In this document: piece after piece, positions 31,223 through 42,280 of the stretch | Layout: the number at the start of each line of letters is the position of its first letter | Numbering within the stretch: position 1 is the first letter of the stretch | Notes under the pieces: generated by a model | What the model saw: the letters and a program-made list of their open reading frames with translations, nothing else | The model's database searches: none | Told to the model about the DNA's origin: nothing | NCBI GenBank assembly: GCA_010015655.1 | Contig: ML976656.1 | Coordinates: 112,524 to 176,523 of the forward strand | Origin: Bimuria novae-zelandiae CBS 107.79 | Lineage: Eukaryota; Ascomycota; Dothideomycetes; Pleosporales; Didymosphaeriaceae | Reading direction: 5' to 3' | Length of the DNA stretch: 64,000 nucleotides | Made by a program: the position numbers and the translations under genes

Positions 31223-34200
31223 TCAACTAACCCTCTCAAACGTAGGCCCTAAGCCCTCACTCTTCTCCACCAACTCCGCGCTCATCTGACTATTCTGGGC
31301 ATCGCTCAAAGCCTTCACAATTCCGCTTTCCGACTTCTCTCTCACCAATCTCCTTAGTGCTTGAATCAAGAACCCCGAAAATACATCCACACTCCACTCA
31401 TCTGGCAGAATAGCAAGGACATCTGCAATGTCGAACCAGCCTCCAAATCGTTCCAGCAGTACACCAGTCTGCTCCATGCGCTGTGCGAGATCATCTAAAC
31501 GGAGAAATTCTTGAAGTAGGTAGTTGAACAGGCGAGATTGCTCGGTTTGCGTAGGTAGTGCCGACTGAGGCACGTAGCCTGAGCCTGAAGGACGAAAGAT
31601 GGAAGAACCGCCGTACAAACAATATGATATCGCGGTATCGTAGTCGCCTAGGCCATGCGTAAGCAGGCGTAGCGCTTCTGGGTGGCGACCTTGCCGGCCG
31701 TTCAGAATAATCATTTCCGGCACCAGTTCCTGCTCAAAGGGCTGGAGGCGGTTCAGGATCGATGTCACGTCGTATGAAGATGTGGCTGGTTGGTTGGATC
31801 CCAGCAGTTGGAGGAGACGTAGCCGCGCACGCCACCATTCGGCGTCGAGCGCATTGTCGGTAATGAACTGACGATACGTAGGCTTCGGTGAAGTCAAGAT
31901 GCGGTATGTTTCGTAGGTCTGCAGCAAAGTCTCGCGCGATGAAGGGACGTTCTCTAGCTCAGTGATGACAGCATCGAGGTAGAATGCAATAAGCTCATTG
32001 ACGTATTGCGTGTGCTGTAGGACGTTAACAAGGCGCGCGTGTTTATTTCGCAGTATCTTACCTTCAGCTCGAAGACCAGGTACTCTAGGTATTCTTTAAC
32101 GGCACCTGGCGCTTTCTCTCTCAGCACGACTACAGCGTGTGTAGGGTCAAACTTGACTCTACTACGGTCATCTGCGAAAACTTGCACACCAAGCCGCGCG
32201 TTGCGATTAGCTAGCCATGAACCGTATTCCTCAACAAGAGACTGGTCACGTATCCTGGTAAGGTACTTCCGTACTTCATGTTCGCCGTCCATGAACTCTC
32301 CGCCCTCATCGGCCTCTCCTTCAAGCATGCGTCGCCAAGTTCCAAGAACATTTGCTGCTTTTTCGGTCGCTTTGCTGTTGCGCTGGTAGAAGCGACTTAA
32401 TAGGTACAGTCGCTTGAACTGTTCTAGTAGAGCTACAGCTCGATCGAGGCACTCAACCTCATTGTCCACGAACTCGTTAAGTTCTGATCGGATAGAGCCA
32501 GTTGTGGCTGGTCCTTTTGGATTGCCTTGATCCTGCAATAAGAGCAGCCGTAACAAAGCTGCGTCTACGGACTGGAAAACGTAAGGGTCGTTTGTGACAC
32601 TGGCCATCCCTTTTTGTCTTTTCCAAAAGTACAAGTACTTCTTCACCACATGTAGGAGATTGTCTCCAAAAGGTCCCTTAATATCAGCAGATATAGTACT
32701 CAACGTGTTTTGCTCTAAGAACTGTTCAACCAATGTCGTAATGCCACCAGAAATCTGGATGCCCTCCGGGCCTTGGACGACTTCCTCGTTCAGTATTGGA
32801 AGAATGGAGAGAATGATACGAGGATCAATTTCTCCATCGACGAGTGCTTGTTCGGTAATGCGCTTCTCATTCTCGAAGACGATAATATTGGTCTGTGTCC
32901 GCAGGATCAGGTCCATGAAGAGTAATACGGAGGCTTTTTGACGGATGTAGATGAGGCTGAGATACTCAGATTCATTGCGCGCTTCTTGTCCCCGGATATC
33001 GCCCAGTATGGTTTCAAGCAAGCGCCTGTTGGGTTGGATACGCCCAATGTCTCCACTGGGCGTGGACTGCGCCTCTTCTAATCGAGCATCTAGCCTGATA
33101 ACTAAAGGGCTCCGCACGACCCACCAGATCTGATCGTCAGCCCAGAGCACTATCTTGCTCTGCAGCTTTGAAAGACGCTTCGTGAATTCAATGTCTCCCT
33201 TCTCTTGCACGACCTTTGCTGTATTGGGCTCGGGTGAGGCTGCTGATAGCGATGGTAGTCGCTTGACCATCAGCTTCGCACCTATCTCCGGAAGGGTGAG
33301 ATCCACAGCGTTCACAACTGTTCGCATTCCCAGTGGTGTTGTAACCTGGTCTTTCGATTCGGAGATTCCAAACGACCGCAGGTCCAGCCACTCTTTCGAG
33401 GCCTCTGATTCGGCAGCGTCGACATCCCATCGTTGGATCTCGACACCATATGTAAGCTTGCCGTCCTTTTTGCTGTGGACCACTGCTAAGACGTAGCCTT
33501 CTTCTGCATTCATATCCGGCCCCATTGACATCGACATGTCGATTCCTGAGCCGTCTACCACAAGGGCGTCGGGATAGCTCGCGAACGAAATGCTGCCACG
33601 AGACATATCACCGTCCAGATTCACAAACATGCCGACACCCGGATCAGAAGGAGTGGTGCCTACGGTTAACAGAAAGTCGTTGGGAGTTGGCGATGCGACA
33701 AGCGGCTTCAATGGAACGAAAGCAGGGTGCGCTTCTGGAGCTTCTTCCACCCGTGGAGCCTCTACTGTCGGCGGAGGAGGTGGCAAGGGCTTGTCCGGGG
33801 AAGTAGCGCCGGACCTGGGGAGGCTCGACGTTCGCTCGGGCAGGCCTCTGCTCGGCGAACGACCCGGTGATGAGGGTGGAGCTGGCGACATGGTTCGAGA
33901 CATAGATTCGGGTACATCGAATCCGTATCTCTGCGGAGGCGCGCGTGGACTCTCGGTGCGAGAGCCTGGGCCAGCAGTGCCAAATACATTCAGGCTTGTG
34001 CTTCTAGAATGCCCTCTTGCCTCTTCCTTGGACCCGCGCGGGTGTGCACCGGCGGACGAGACGCTTCTCGAAGGCGGCTGCAGTGTGGCAGTGATATCTT
34101 GCGCAGCTCCCCCTACGTCACCGGCATCTGGATCCAAAGATGATATGGGAAAGAGACCAATCTTCTGTTGATGCTCCACATCCAACAGCGCATAAGAATG

Positions 34201-34803
34201 AGAGTCTGCGGCGCAGGAGAAAACGTCTCGCCGGACAGATACTACACATCCTCCGTATTCGATCGTCTTTAAAGCCCTCGGAGCGCCGTCCTCTGTGATC
34301 TTCACCATGCGTGTCTTGCTCTTCTGGCCCACCATGACCACAGCACCGTCGCTGCCATGTTCTGCGTTCAGATCCAAACCTCCGATCCAGGACGACGAGA
34401 AGGGCTTCGCATTGGAGTCTGGGCTAAGTTCGGGAAGGGTGTAGAAGCTAAGGTAGTTGTTGCATCGTATACAGGCCTTGTTCACTTGCGGTAATAACAG
34501 GATCTGCTGGACGCCCGCATCGCTGGGCTGGTTGTACGTCGGCTCGAGCCTCGAGGCTATGATGGCTGTGGGTTCTTCGGAGGGGTCACCTGATTGGGGA
34601 GGTAGGAGGACAAAGTGAAGCACCTCTGCGGCAGACGTGCCCACGTAGAGGTTGTTGTCCCATACTTCGACGCATGTTATGCGTACGTCGGTCGACTGGC
34701 CGTCAGCGGATAACGGCAGGTTGCTCACGAGCTTGCGCAGGATGTAGGCACCATTTTGCGGGGGCGGTTGGGCGGTCGATGGCGCGGAAGGTGCTTCTGC
34801 CAT
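31223..34803 (-). CDS. CORVET subunit Vps3 / TGFBRAP1-like vacuolar sorting protein
   Basis: Two exons on the minus strand, 34803-32062 and 32014-31223, with a 47-bp intron (GTAAGA...CTACAG) joining FELK to HTQYVNELIAFY; 1,177 aa. The N-terminal citron-homology domain (from about residue 30: ITCVEVWDNNLYVGTSAAEV) is interrupted by a long Ser/Pro-rich insert (about 250-350). It is followed by helical Vps39-domain-1-like sequence (LLFMDLILRTQTNIIVFEN) and clathrin-repeat-like alpha-solenoid (DYDTAISYCLYGG, LFNYLLQEFLRL). Such proteins tether early endosomes to the Rab5-type GTPase in CORVET. The related HOPS subunit Vam6/Vps39 is the main alternative. An in-frame TTG lies two codons upstream, but the ATG at 34803 is the natural start. 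Divergent from the CASP gene, 297 bp away. Confidence 0.75.
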
Positions 34804-35100
34804 GATCAACGTGTGCTGCGGGCGCCATGGCTCACAATAGCCTGGAGACGGAGCTCATTGCGGGCGGCGGCGGGCGGTGGTGGTGGGTGAAGCCTAGGAT
34901 GGAGCTGCCTTGCGGGACCAGCCAATCGGTAGTGGCCCCCAGCCCGCATCACCACGCATCGTGAAAGCTGTCTGCAACTGCCTCGCAAACAAACACGCAC
35001 CGACACATGCGCTATTATATGACTCGGATGCGCTGCAAATAGAGACCATTCGCGCACTCTGCACCAACTCGTTCGCGTGGTTGTTACCCGACAGTAAGGC
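34804..35100. promoter_or_regulatory. Shared promoter region, VPS3-like / CASP
   Basis: 297 bp between divergent start codons of two membrane-traffic genes. GC-rich near the left gene, with no obvious TATA box. Confidence 0.5.
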
Positions 35101-37461
35101 ATGCAGAGCGTCTCGGACACGGAAAGCAGGAGCTCGCAGGATGGGCGGAAGAAGGAAGACAGCGACAATGCGGAGGAGAACAAGTTCCAGAAAGCTATAG
35201 GCGCATGGAGGAGTATGCCATCATCTCCCCAGTAGCAGGCCCCTGCGCTGACCTCCTATGTAGATATTGACCTCACGACGCTCGTCCCGCAGCTCGACAC
35301 GGTAGCCTCAGACCTGGTAGCACACCAGAGGGACACGCTCACCCAGCGCAAAGACCTGGCGCAAAAGACTAAGGATTTCCGCAAGCTCGACGACGCAAGC
35401 AAACTGAACGATATCAAGGGGCTACTGAAGTGTATGCCGTTCTTTGATTGTCATGGAATACAAACTCACTGATGCTCCGCAGCATACCAAGGCTTCATCG
35501 ACCTCATATCGAACCAGTCCAAGTCCGTCCAAGCCGCTTTCTTCCAACTATACTCTCCGCTATCCGAAGCGCCCGACCCGTATCCCCTGCTCGAAGCATC
35601 CATCGACTCGCTGGTGACCGCCGAAGAGACGGTACCCAAGCTCACATCTGAGAACCAGCATCTGCAGAGGACGGTGACAAAACTGACGACGCAATTGGAA
35701 GAGGTGGAAAAGAAGCTCGAGGAGGAGCGAACGGCCCGCAAGGCACTGGAAGATACCAGGGACACCAGAATCAAGGAAGTCGAGGCATCATGGGAAGCCG
35801 TGCTGAGCGAGAAGCAGGACAACTGGGAGTCGAAAGAGAAGAGTCTGGAGGAGAAGGTGGAGAGTCAGGACAGGCTGCTGAAAGAGCTGAAGGCGAGCTA
35901 CGAGGTCTCGCAGAGGCTGGGCAAGGGCGACGAGGCTGAAGGAGATGCTGGGCGTGGTGCGACGGCTGCCGAGCTTGAGATTGTCAGCTCCGAACTGGAA
36001 AGGACGAGCCACCGTCTCGCCGATGTCGAAGCGCGGAACGAACAGCTCCGTCTTGAACTAGCGCAGTCTGCTTCCGCCAGTATTACCCAGCAGGTTGCAG
36101 TCGAAGACAACCCTACCTACCTCCGTCTACAATCCGAGAATTCCTCGCTCTTGCGAAAACTGGAGTCTGCTCGTTTCGAGAAAGACTCGGAGCGGGCACG
36201 CTTGGAGACCGAGACGCGCAGCCTGGAGCGCGAGATCAAGGCTTTGAAGGGCGAGAAGGATGCTCTTCGCGAAAAGGTGCAAAAGTGGAGTGATTACGAT
36301 AATGTGAAGCAGGAACTTGAAGTGCTCAAGGTAAAGTCCATCCTGCTGATACTGATGGATTTCTCTAACCGTTTCCAGTCTATCGAGTTCGCAACAGGCG
36401 ACGACGACGATGAGGCCACCGAGGTCGTGCTCTCACAAACCGGCAGTACTGGCAAAGGCAAAGGCGAGACATTGGAGCAGCTTCTCCTGGCGCGCAACAA
36501 GAAGCTCGGCAATGAGCTTACGGTCCTGCGAGTATCGCACCAAGACCTGCAAAGTCGACTGGAAGCTCTGCAAGAAGAACTCTCCAACACCAATATGGAG
36601 CTGGAGAAATCCAAGTTACTCAACGAGACTTTGGAAGCCGACTTAGAGAAGGTACAAAAAGAAGCTTCTAATGCTTTTGACCCTTCCGCAATGTCAGTGG
36701 CGGGCACATACACATCAAGGTATCCACAGTCCTCTTTCGCAGGAACTCACCGTGGGAGAGCTTCCTCACCCACTTCATCCATCATCTCAGGCTTTGATCC
36801 AGCCCACGCTCCTCAAAACAGCCTGTCCGCTCTAAGAGCAGGAGGCGAATCCTTTGGCGGCGGTTCCGGTATTCTGCCCATGGTGACAGCCCAGCGAGAC
36901 CGCTTCAAGAAGCGCAACGCTGAGCTCGAAGCCGAGCTCCAAAAGAGCTACCAAACCGTGTCTTCTCTACGCTCCGAGGTCGCGGCTTTGCAAAAGGACA
37001 ATCTAGACCTGTACGAAAAGACTCGCTACGTCTCTTCCTACAACCGCGGGCCCGCTTCTTCGGGTGCCGCGCACGCTGCGAATCCCACTCCACTTTACAC
37101 TTCGAATGATACCTCGTCTGGCCTGACGATGGACCGGTACCGCTCAGCGTACGAGTCCAATATATCGCCCTTCGCAGCGTTCCGTGGGCGAGAATCGGCA
37201 AGAGCGTTTAGACGGATGCATGTTCTCGAGCGGATGGTCTTCAGAGTAACGAGACTCGTGCTGCAGACGAGAATGAGTAGGAATCTGTTCGCGGCATACC
37301 TGTTCGGGCTGCATTTCATGGTGTTTTGGATGCTGTTCTCCTATGCAGGGACACACACGAGCGCACTTGAAACGATTGGGTCCGTTGGCGGGCCTGTTGC
37401 TGCGGCGCCCGAAAAAGGCACGGTGTGGCAGAAGGAAGGGTTTGAGGAGGCCGCGACGTAG
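35101..37461 (+). CDS. CASP/Coy1 Golgi membrane golgin
   Basis: Four exons: 35101-35212, 35264-35431, 35483-36330 and 36379-37461; 736 aa. Spliced N-terminus: MQSVSDTESRSSQDG, FQKAIGAWRNIDLTTL, ASDLVAHQRDTLTQRKDLAQKTK, LLKSYQGFIDLISNQSK, the conserved CASP start. Long coiled coils follow (about residues 170-440). The CASP C-terminal domain ends in the tail anchor MSRNLFAAYLFGLHFMVFWMLFSYAG. CASP/Coy1 is a tail-anchored golgin acting in intra-Golgi retrograde transport. Introns are 51, 51 and 48 bp; the last is a multiple of three with no stop, so retention would add 16 residues without a frameshift, but it has GTAAAG, a CTAAC branch site and TTCCAG and is best removed. Confidence 0.93.
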
Positions 37462-38154
37462 TAAGGCAACCGCACTACGAGGCGTTTGGGGGCGTTTTAC
37501 TGTACGATTGAGCGTGTGTATGGACTTCCTTCTGACATTCTGAGGCTTGGACAGCATGTTGTGTTATCTACCCTGTTCGACTGCATCGATAGTGCTTGCC
37601 ATCGAAGTGAGTGACAAGGTTTGGCCCCGCATGCACACTAACACCTAGCAGCGGATAATCTACAATCAAACTTCACTCAGCAGACTCCTTGCCCGCCTCG
37701 CCTGCCGCCGAAATCTTTTGAATAAATTATCTTGCTACCGTCGAAGGTAGGGCCTACATACATCTAAATCTCTTTCCGCACTGCAGTACCATCACCAACA
37801 GAGCTTTTCCGTCCTTCCCTCCCCTCGACCCTTGCGATCCCCCACACTACCCTAACTACATCCAGGCGAGACATGCGAAACGTGCAACATCTCGCCCGCT
37901 ACGAACAAGCCTCGTTGGCCTTCCATCCGAGCGCTCTTGTCGTCGCGATACCAGTCATGACAAGACGCCGAGAGCGCGAGGGGTCGCAGATATGCATGCA
38001 TGCATGTAGGGTCACATTGTCTAGATCTAGAGAGTGATATGATAAGACGGGCCACAATTACATAGAGCCAAGGGCATGTAACGGCTCACGCACCTCGCGT
38101 CCTAGGCTAATTCTGTTTTCTCTGAATTATTTAGAGACGCACACCGGCGAGCAA
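37462..38154. other. Intergenic, no gene seen
   Basis: 3' flank of the CASP gene and 5' flank of the permease relic. A short GCATGCATGCATG run sits near 37994-38006. Confidence 0.5.
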
Positions 38155-39737
38155 TTGGAACCTTTCATAGACATTCTCGACCTGGCTGAGGAAGTTCCGA
38201 AGTATGAGCCGGAGAGGCAGGGCTCCTTCATGGGCGTCGCGGAGGGGCTGGCGAAGGAGGGGGATGCTGCTGTGTTAGGTACGTCGAGATGTTTCACTAA
38301 CAAGGAATTCACTTCAAGGCGAGGGCTGATGTGGTGCAGCGAAATCGGGCTACAAGCAAGAGCTGCGGAGGAATGTTGGGATGCTCGAGGTGGTCGGTAT
38401 AGCCTTTTCGATTATGGGACTCTTACCGTCTATTGTATCGACCCTGGTTTATTCGCTACCTGCGGGACCGGCGGGACTTGTATGGGTACGTTGAATGTGG
38501 ATCAAGAGTATGATGTGAGGTTCTAACGTGTACAAGGGATGGTTTACGGCGAGCGGGTTTATCTTCGTCGTTGGGCTTGCGATGGCAGATTTGGGGAGCG
38601 CTATGCCTACCTCTGGTGGGCTTTACTGGTGGAGTATGTTATGAATCGGATGTATGGATGCTTCGAAGGCTAATTGTATGTAGCTCACTACTTCGCCAGC
38701 CCAAAGACGCGCAATGCGTTGTCGTTTCTGGTCGGATACAGTAACACCCTTGGCCTCATTGGCGGACTCTGCAGTATCGACTACGGATTCGCGCTCATAT
38801 TCGTCTCCGTGATCATCATTGCAAAAGACGGTAACTGGGAACCTTCTAACGGCATCGTCTACGTGGTGTTCCTGTGCTGCGTTTTGGATCATGGCGTGCT
38901 CGCATCCACTATCTCTAAGGCGATGGCCAAGTTACAGACGGTCTTTGTAGTGTGAGTCATATCGTACTCTCTCGTTTTGAGGAACTGTGCAGGCTGATTT
39001 TTTGTAGCGCTAACGTTATCTTAATCACTGCAACAATCATTGCCCTCCCCATCGGCCGAAGACACGAGCGCAACGACGCAAAATACATATTCTCGCATAG
39101 CAACAACCTCACTACCTGGTCTCCCGGTTTTGCATGGTTCCTGACTTAGCTGTCTCCTATCTGGACAATTGGTGGATTCGATTCATGTGTCCATATTGCA
39201 GAGGAAGCTTCCAATGCTACGAAAGCCGTTCCGTACGGCATCTTGATGAGGTAAGAACACCAGATTTTCCTTCAAACCGATACATGCCTTAGATAAGATG
39301 GCTGAAAAAGCAACAGTATTGGTAGCTGTTGGTTATTTGGCTGGATCATCGTCATCGTCATCGCTGCATGCATGCATGCATGAGTCCCGACACCGAGTCC
39401 CTCCTTGGGTCTCCCTTTGGCCAGCCCATGGCGCAGATCTACTACCACGCTCTAGGTAAGAAAGGTGCTTTGGGCTTCATGAGTCTGCTCTTCATGGTGC
39501 AGTTCCTCATGGGGTGTCCATCCTCGCGGCAGGTAGCCGCCAAAGCTGGGTACGTACCATACAATCCTACTCCACTACCATAACAAGCATGAATTACATG
39601 CCACTGATATTAATATACACGGCACTCAGGCGTTCTCCCGCGACGGCGCCCTCCCCTTCAGCGTCTTCTTCCGCCGCGTCTCCCCCCGCCTCCTCATCCC
39701 CGTCCGCGCCGTCTGGGGCTGCGTCTTCGTCGCGTGT
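38155..39737 (+). pseudogene. Broken amino-acid/GABA permease (APC family)
   Basis: Exon chain 38155-38278, 38340-38485, 38537-38633, 38684-38951, 39008-39250, 39317-39552 and ~39631-39737, with all splice sites recognisable. It reads like fungal Uga4-type permeases: KSGYKQELRRNVGMLEVVGIAFSIMG split into shorter blocks, LVWGWFTASG, AMPTSGGLYWW, LSPIWTIGGFDSCVHIAEE, SRQSW, then AFSRDGALPFSVFFRRVSP. Three lesions: an in-frame TAG at 39148-39150 just before LSPIW, where related proteins have Trp; four instead of two GCAT units at 39367-39382 (a +8 frameshift); and a one-base deletion near 39513 in ATGGGGTGTCC. The last four or so TM helices are missing, since homology stops at about 39737. It cannot make a working transporter. 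N-terminal exon 1 is uncertain. Confidence 0.85.
39367..39382 (+). repeat. GCAT microsatellite expansion
   Basis: Four GCAT units (GCATGCATGCATGCAT). Two units would keep the permease frame IAACMSPDTES; the two extra units shift it and bring in a TGA. Confidence 0.8.
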
Positions 39738-40516
39738 CAACGAAACAATACCCTCCTTTGCCCCATTGATCTTCTCCTTCAGCGCAGAAGCACGAGCCCA
39801 ATACTCGCGCTCCGCCCGCTCCTCCCGCACCACCTCCTCCTTTCTAGCCATGCGAACAGCCTCCCTCTCCACCCCATGCTCCTTGTCGATCTCCTCCATC
39901 GCCTCCTTCAACACCACCTGCCCCTTCAGCCACTCCTCAAACGCCTCCATATCAGGGATCTGCCCACGGAACCGCCGCCCCGCCATCTCCTTCGCGTAGT
40001 GTCCAAACAGCACATCCGTCTGCGCACCGAGGAAAGGAAAAGCGTTAAGTCATCGTAGGGTAGTAGCGTGGTGGAAATGAGGTACTCGAGACGCTTGGCT
40101 ACGTGCTGTACGCGCTCGCTCATGCCGAGGGCGTATCCAGCTTGATAGGTTAGCACCGCGGTCGCGAAGGTCGTGCCTGTGGCTACGCGAGCGAGTTGAG
40201 CGCCGCCGATGCCGTGGTACGTGACGGTTGCGCGGAGTACGGCGCGGATGGCTTCGATATTAGCAGTTGAAGGATGGAGAACGATCTTCGTAGATGTGGG
40301 GTAAGCCTGGAAGTACGAGGTTGCCTTTGGGGACCACGCTATGAGGGCGCGGATGGGGCCGACGTAGATGTCTGCTTTAGGGCCGAGGAGGAGGCCCTGG
40401 TGCGAGGCGAGGGGGAGGGCGGAGATATCAGTGCTGGAAGTAAGGATGGCGGCCGTGGCCTTTTCAGTCTTTGCGTCGGCACGAGAGATGGCAGGTTGGA
40501 AGGTGTTCGTGGACAT
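39594..40516 (-). CDS. Hypothetical protein with antisense-derived C-terminus
   Basis: Begins MSTNTFQPAISRADAKTEK at 40516. The first exon frame runs through ALPLASHQGLLLGPKADIYV and VLRATVTYHGIGGAQLARV, an alanine-rich, mostly neutral segment that I do not recognise. The second exon frame starts after GTGCGCAG at 40022 (TDVLFGHYAKEMAGRRF), followed by a highly charged helical stretch (KEAMEEIDKEHGVEREAVRM) and an acidic Gly/Ala tail. The donor is not certain: GTACAG or GTAGCC near 40105-40115 keep the frame, whereas the better-looking GTACCT near 40085 does not. The last ~48 codons lie opposite the broken permease and simply read its antisense. Probably a real conserved gene whose 3' end was replaced by rearrangement. 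Confidence 0.55.
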
Positions 40517-41432
40517 GGTGAGTTTGAAAGAATCTGGGGAAATTTAGCAACTGTCTTTGGATGGTGAGCTTGGAGTTGGAGGTTGAGTGTGAGTTGGTCT
40601 GGACTGTTTGAATGGAGGTGGGTGGTCGGGGTGTGAGCGTTGTATTGTGGTGATGCTGATATTGTGACTGCGCAACACAATAACAAAGTCTTTCGTAGAA
40701 AATCAACCTATTGTGGAGGTGAAGGACTTACCTTTTTCTTGTTCTCGGTGTCTTCTGGGTTATTAGCACAATGCTTATCAACAAGAACCTTTGGTATGTT
40801 GGGTGCGTGTGTGTGTGTGTGCGTGTGGTGTGTGACAAGGGTGCGTTTGGTGTATATGTATATATAGATATGTTGAGCTGTGTGTTATTCACTATAGTCT
40901 TCTCGGACCATCATTGCAGTCTTCAAAGGCCGCGCCTTGCCATCAGTGATGAAACCTCGACGCATAGGTCTTTAAACTCTCATGTTGTGAAAAAACTTGA
41001 TGAGACAGTATGAATCACGATACCAGCCTAAACTCGGAACCTGGAGACGCTACAATCTTGAAAGCTCACGAGTCTAGTGTAGAAGCTCTCACTTACTGCT
41101 CCTGCAGTGCTAAGTTGACTTGACAATGATCGTGCTTGAATGATTTGCTTGCGTACTCGTTTCAGGCTTCCAGATGTCTGAATACTCCCATGTCTGGGTG
41201 GTCAGACATACTAGAATACACCCGAGGGTTGAATACCTACAGAAGAATCAACCATGCTAACAGCTAGTTATCACTAATTCGAGCACATAACATAGCCTGC
41301 CACACAGCTTCCCTACCCCCGCACTGCGCAGCGTTATTCAATTCCCACGCTTTAAGCTTTCGACTGACCACCCACACCATCAAAATCACAAACCGCCTCA
41401 CTCTCTCCGCACAAGACCCGTACCTAGTTACA
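40517..41432. other. Intergenic with a GT microsatellite
   Basis: No gene seen. A (GT)n-rich run with interruptions lies at about 40805-40835. Confidence 0.5.
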
Positions 41433-42280
41433 ATGCCTTCTCCACGCGCCTCCACGCCCGCCAACCCCTACGATCACGAAAAGCCCATCATCCCACCTCG
41501 CACCTACCGCGAAGCTGCGCACCTCACGTTCTTCCTGCTCACCCCCCTCTACCTCTGGTTCTTTTGCGCCACGCTAATCGCCCTTGCGCTCTACATGATT
41601 TTCCTGTTCATTCTGGCTGTGTGCACGGTTTCTTCCAGTGCCCTCAACGCCATCTCTGCGCCGTATGCCGAGTTCATAAATGCGCTGTGGTCATAATACG
41701 TCGTACAAGTGCCGAACACCTTCCTCAAATGAATTGCCAGCGATACACCCCTCGCGCTCGGAGGGTGGCGCTGGGAAGTTGCGTATTGGATAGGTATGGT
41801 ATCTTTCGTGCCATTCTTGGTGCCGGAGAGCTACCGCAGGATGATCTGTGTACGTCGAAACCCTCGAACCTCCCGCAAGCGATTTTGATTGACATAAAAA
41901 CTAGGCTTTTATGTACGAGTGTCCGCCCGTGTACTTCCGTTATCCGCGGTACAACTACATCTATCTTCTCTCCGGCGTGTGGACGACCTGCTTAGTACCG
42001 TCGGCGGATGCGTTCCCGCGGTATACGTACGGGGTGCCGGTTCTGAGTATCGTGCACACGGGGAGCGCCGTATATTGGTTCGTCAAGGACGTTTACCTTG
42101 CTTATCACAACTACGTGTATGTTTATGATGTCCAAGCAAGCGTCTCCGGCGGCCCACTGACATGAATGTAGGTTTTTCCGGCAGTTGTGGGAGGAGGGAA
42201 AGACAGTTACGTATATCTGGACAGGCAAGGACGGCGGATTCATTTCTCGTATGAATATCCCGCAAGACGTCGGGATGTAA
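41433..42280 (+). CDS. Hypothetical multi-pass membrane protein
   Basis: Four exons: 41433 to about 41689, 41741-41849, 41905-42116 and 42172-42280; about 228 aa. Exon 1 (MPSPRASTPANPYDHEKPI) carries two hydrophobic segments (TFFLLTPLYLWFFCATLIAL and MIFLFILAVCTV). Exon 2 gives ALGGWRWEVAYWIGM and FVPFLVPESYRRMIC. Exon 3 gives CPPVYFRYPRYNYIYLLSG and GVPVLSIVHTGSAVYWFVKD, and exon 4 ends SRMNIPQDVGM. Introns 2 and 3 have good GTACGT/GTATGT donors and phases that close. The first donor is weak: GTCATA after 41689 or GTGGTC after 41686, either of which keeps the frame. I do not recognise the family. The hydrophobic profile suggests a small integral membrane protein of four or five segments. Confidence 0.6.

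Noticed and set aside
36331..36378. Reading through the in-frame 48-bp segment of the CASP gene as coding
   Set aside because: It has a GTAAAG donor, CTAAC branch site and TTCCAG acceptor; removal restores a continuous coiled-coil heptad region.
37994..38006. GCATGCATGCATG run as a regulatory RY element
   Set aside because: RY-type function is known from plants; here it is just a short microsatellite of the same type as in the broken permease.
39876..40058. Plus-strand frame opposite the unknown minus-strand gene
   Set aside because: Leu/His-rich shadow of the charged helix on the other strand.
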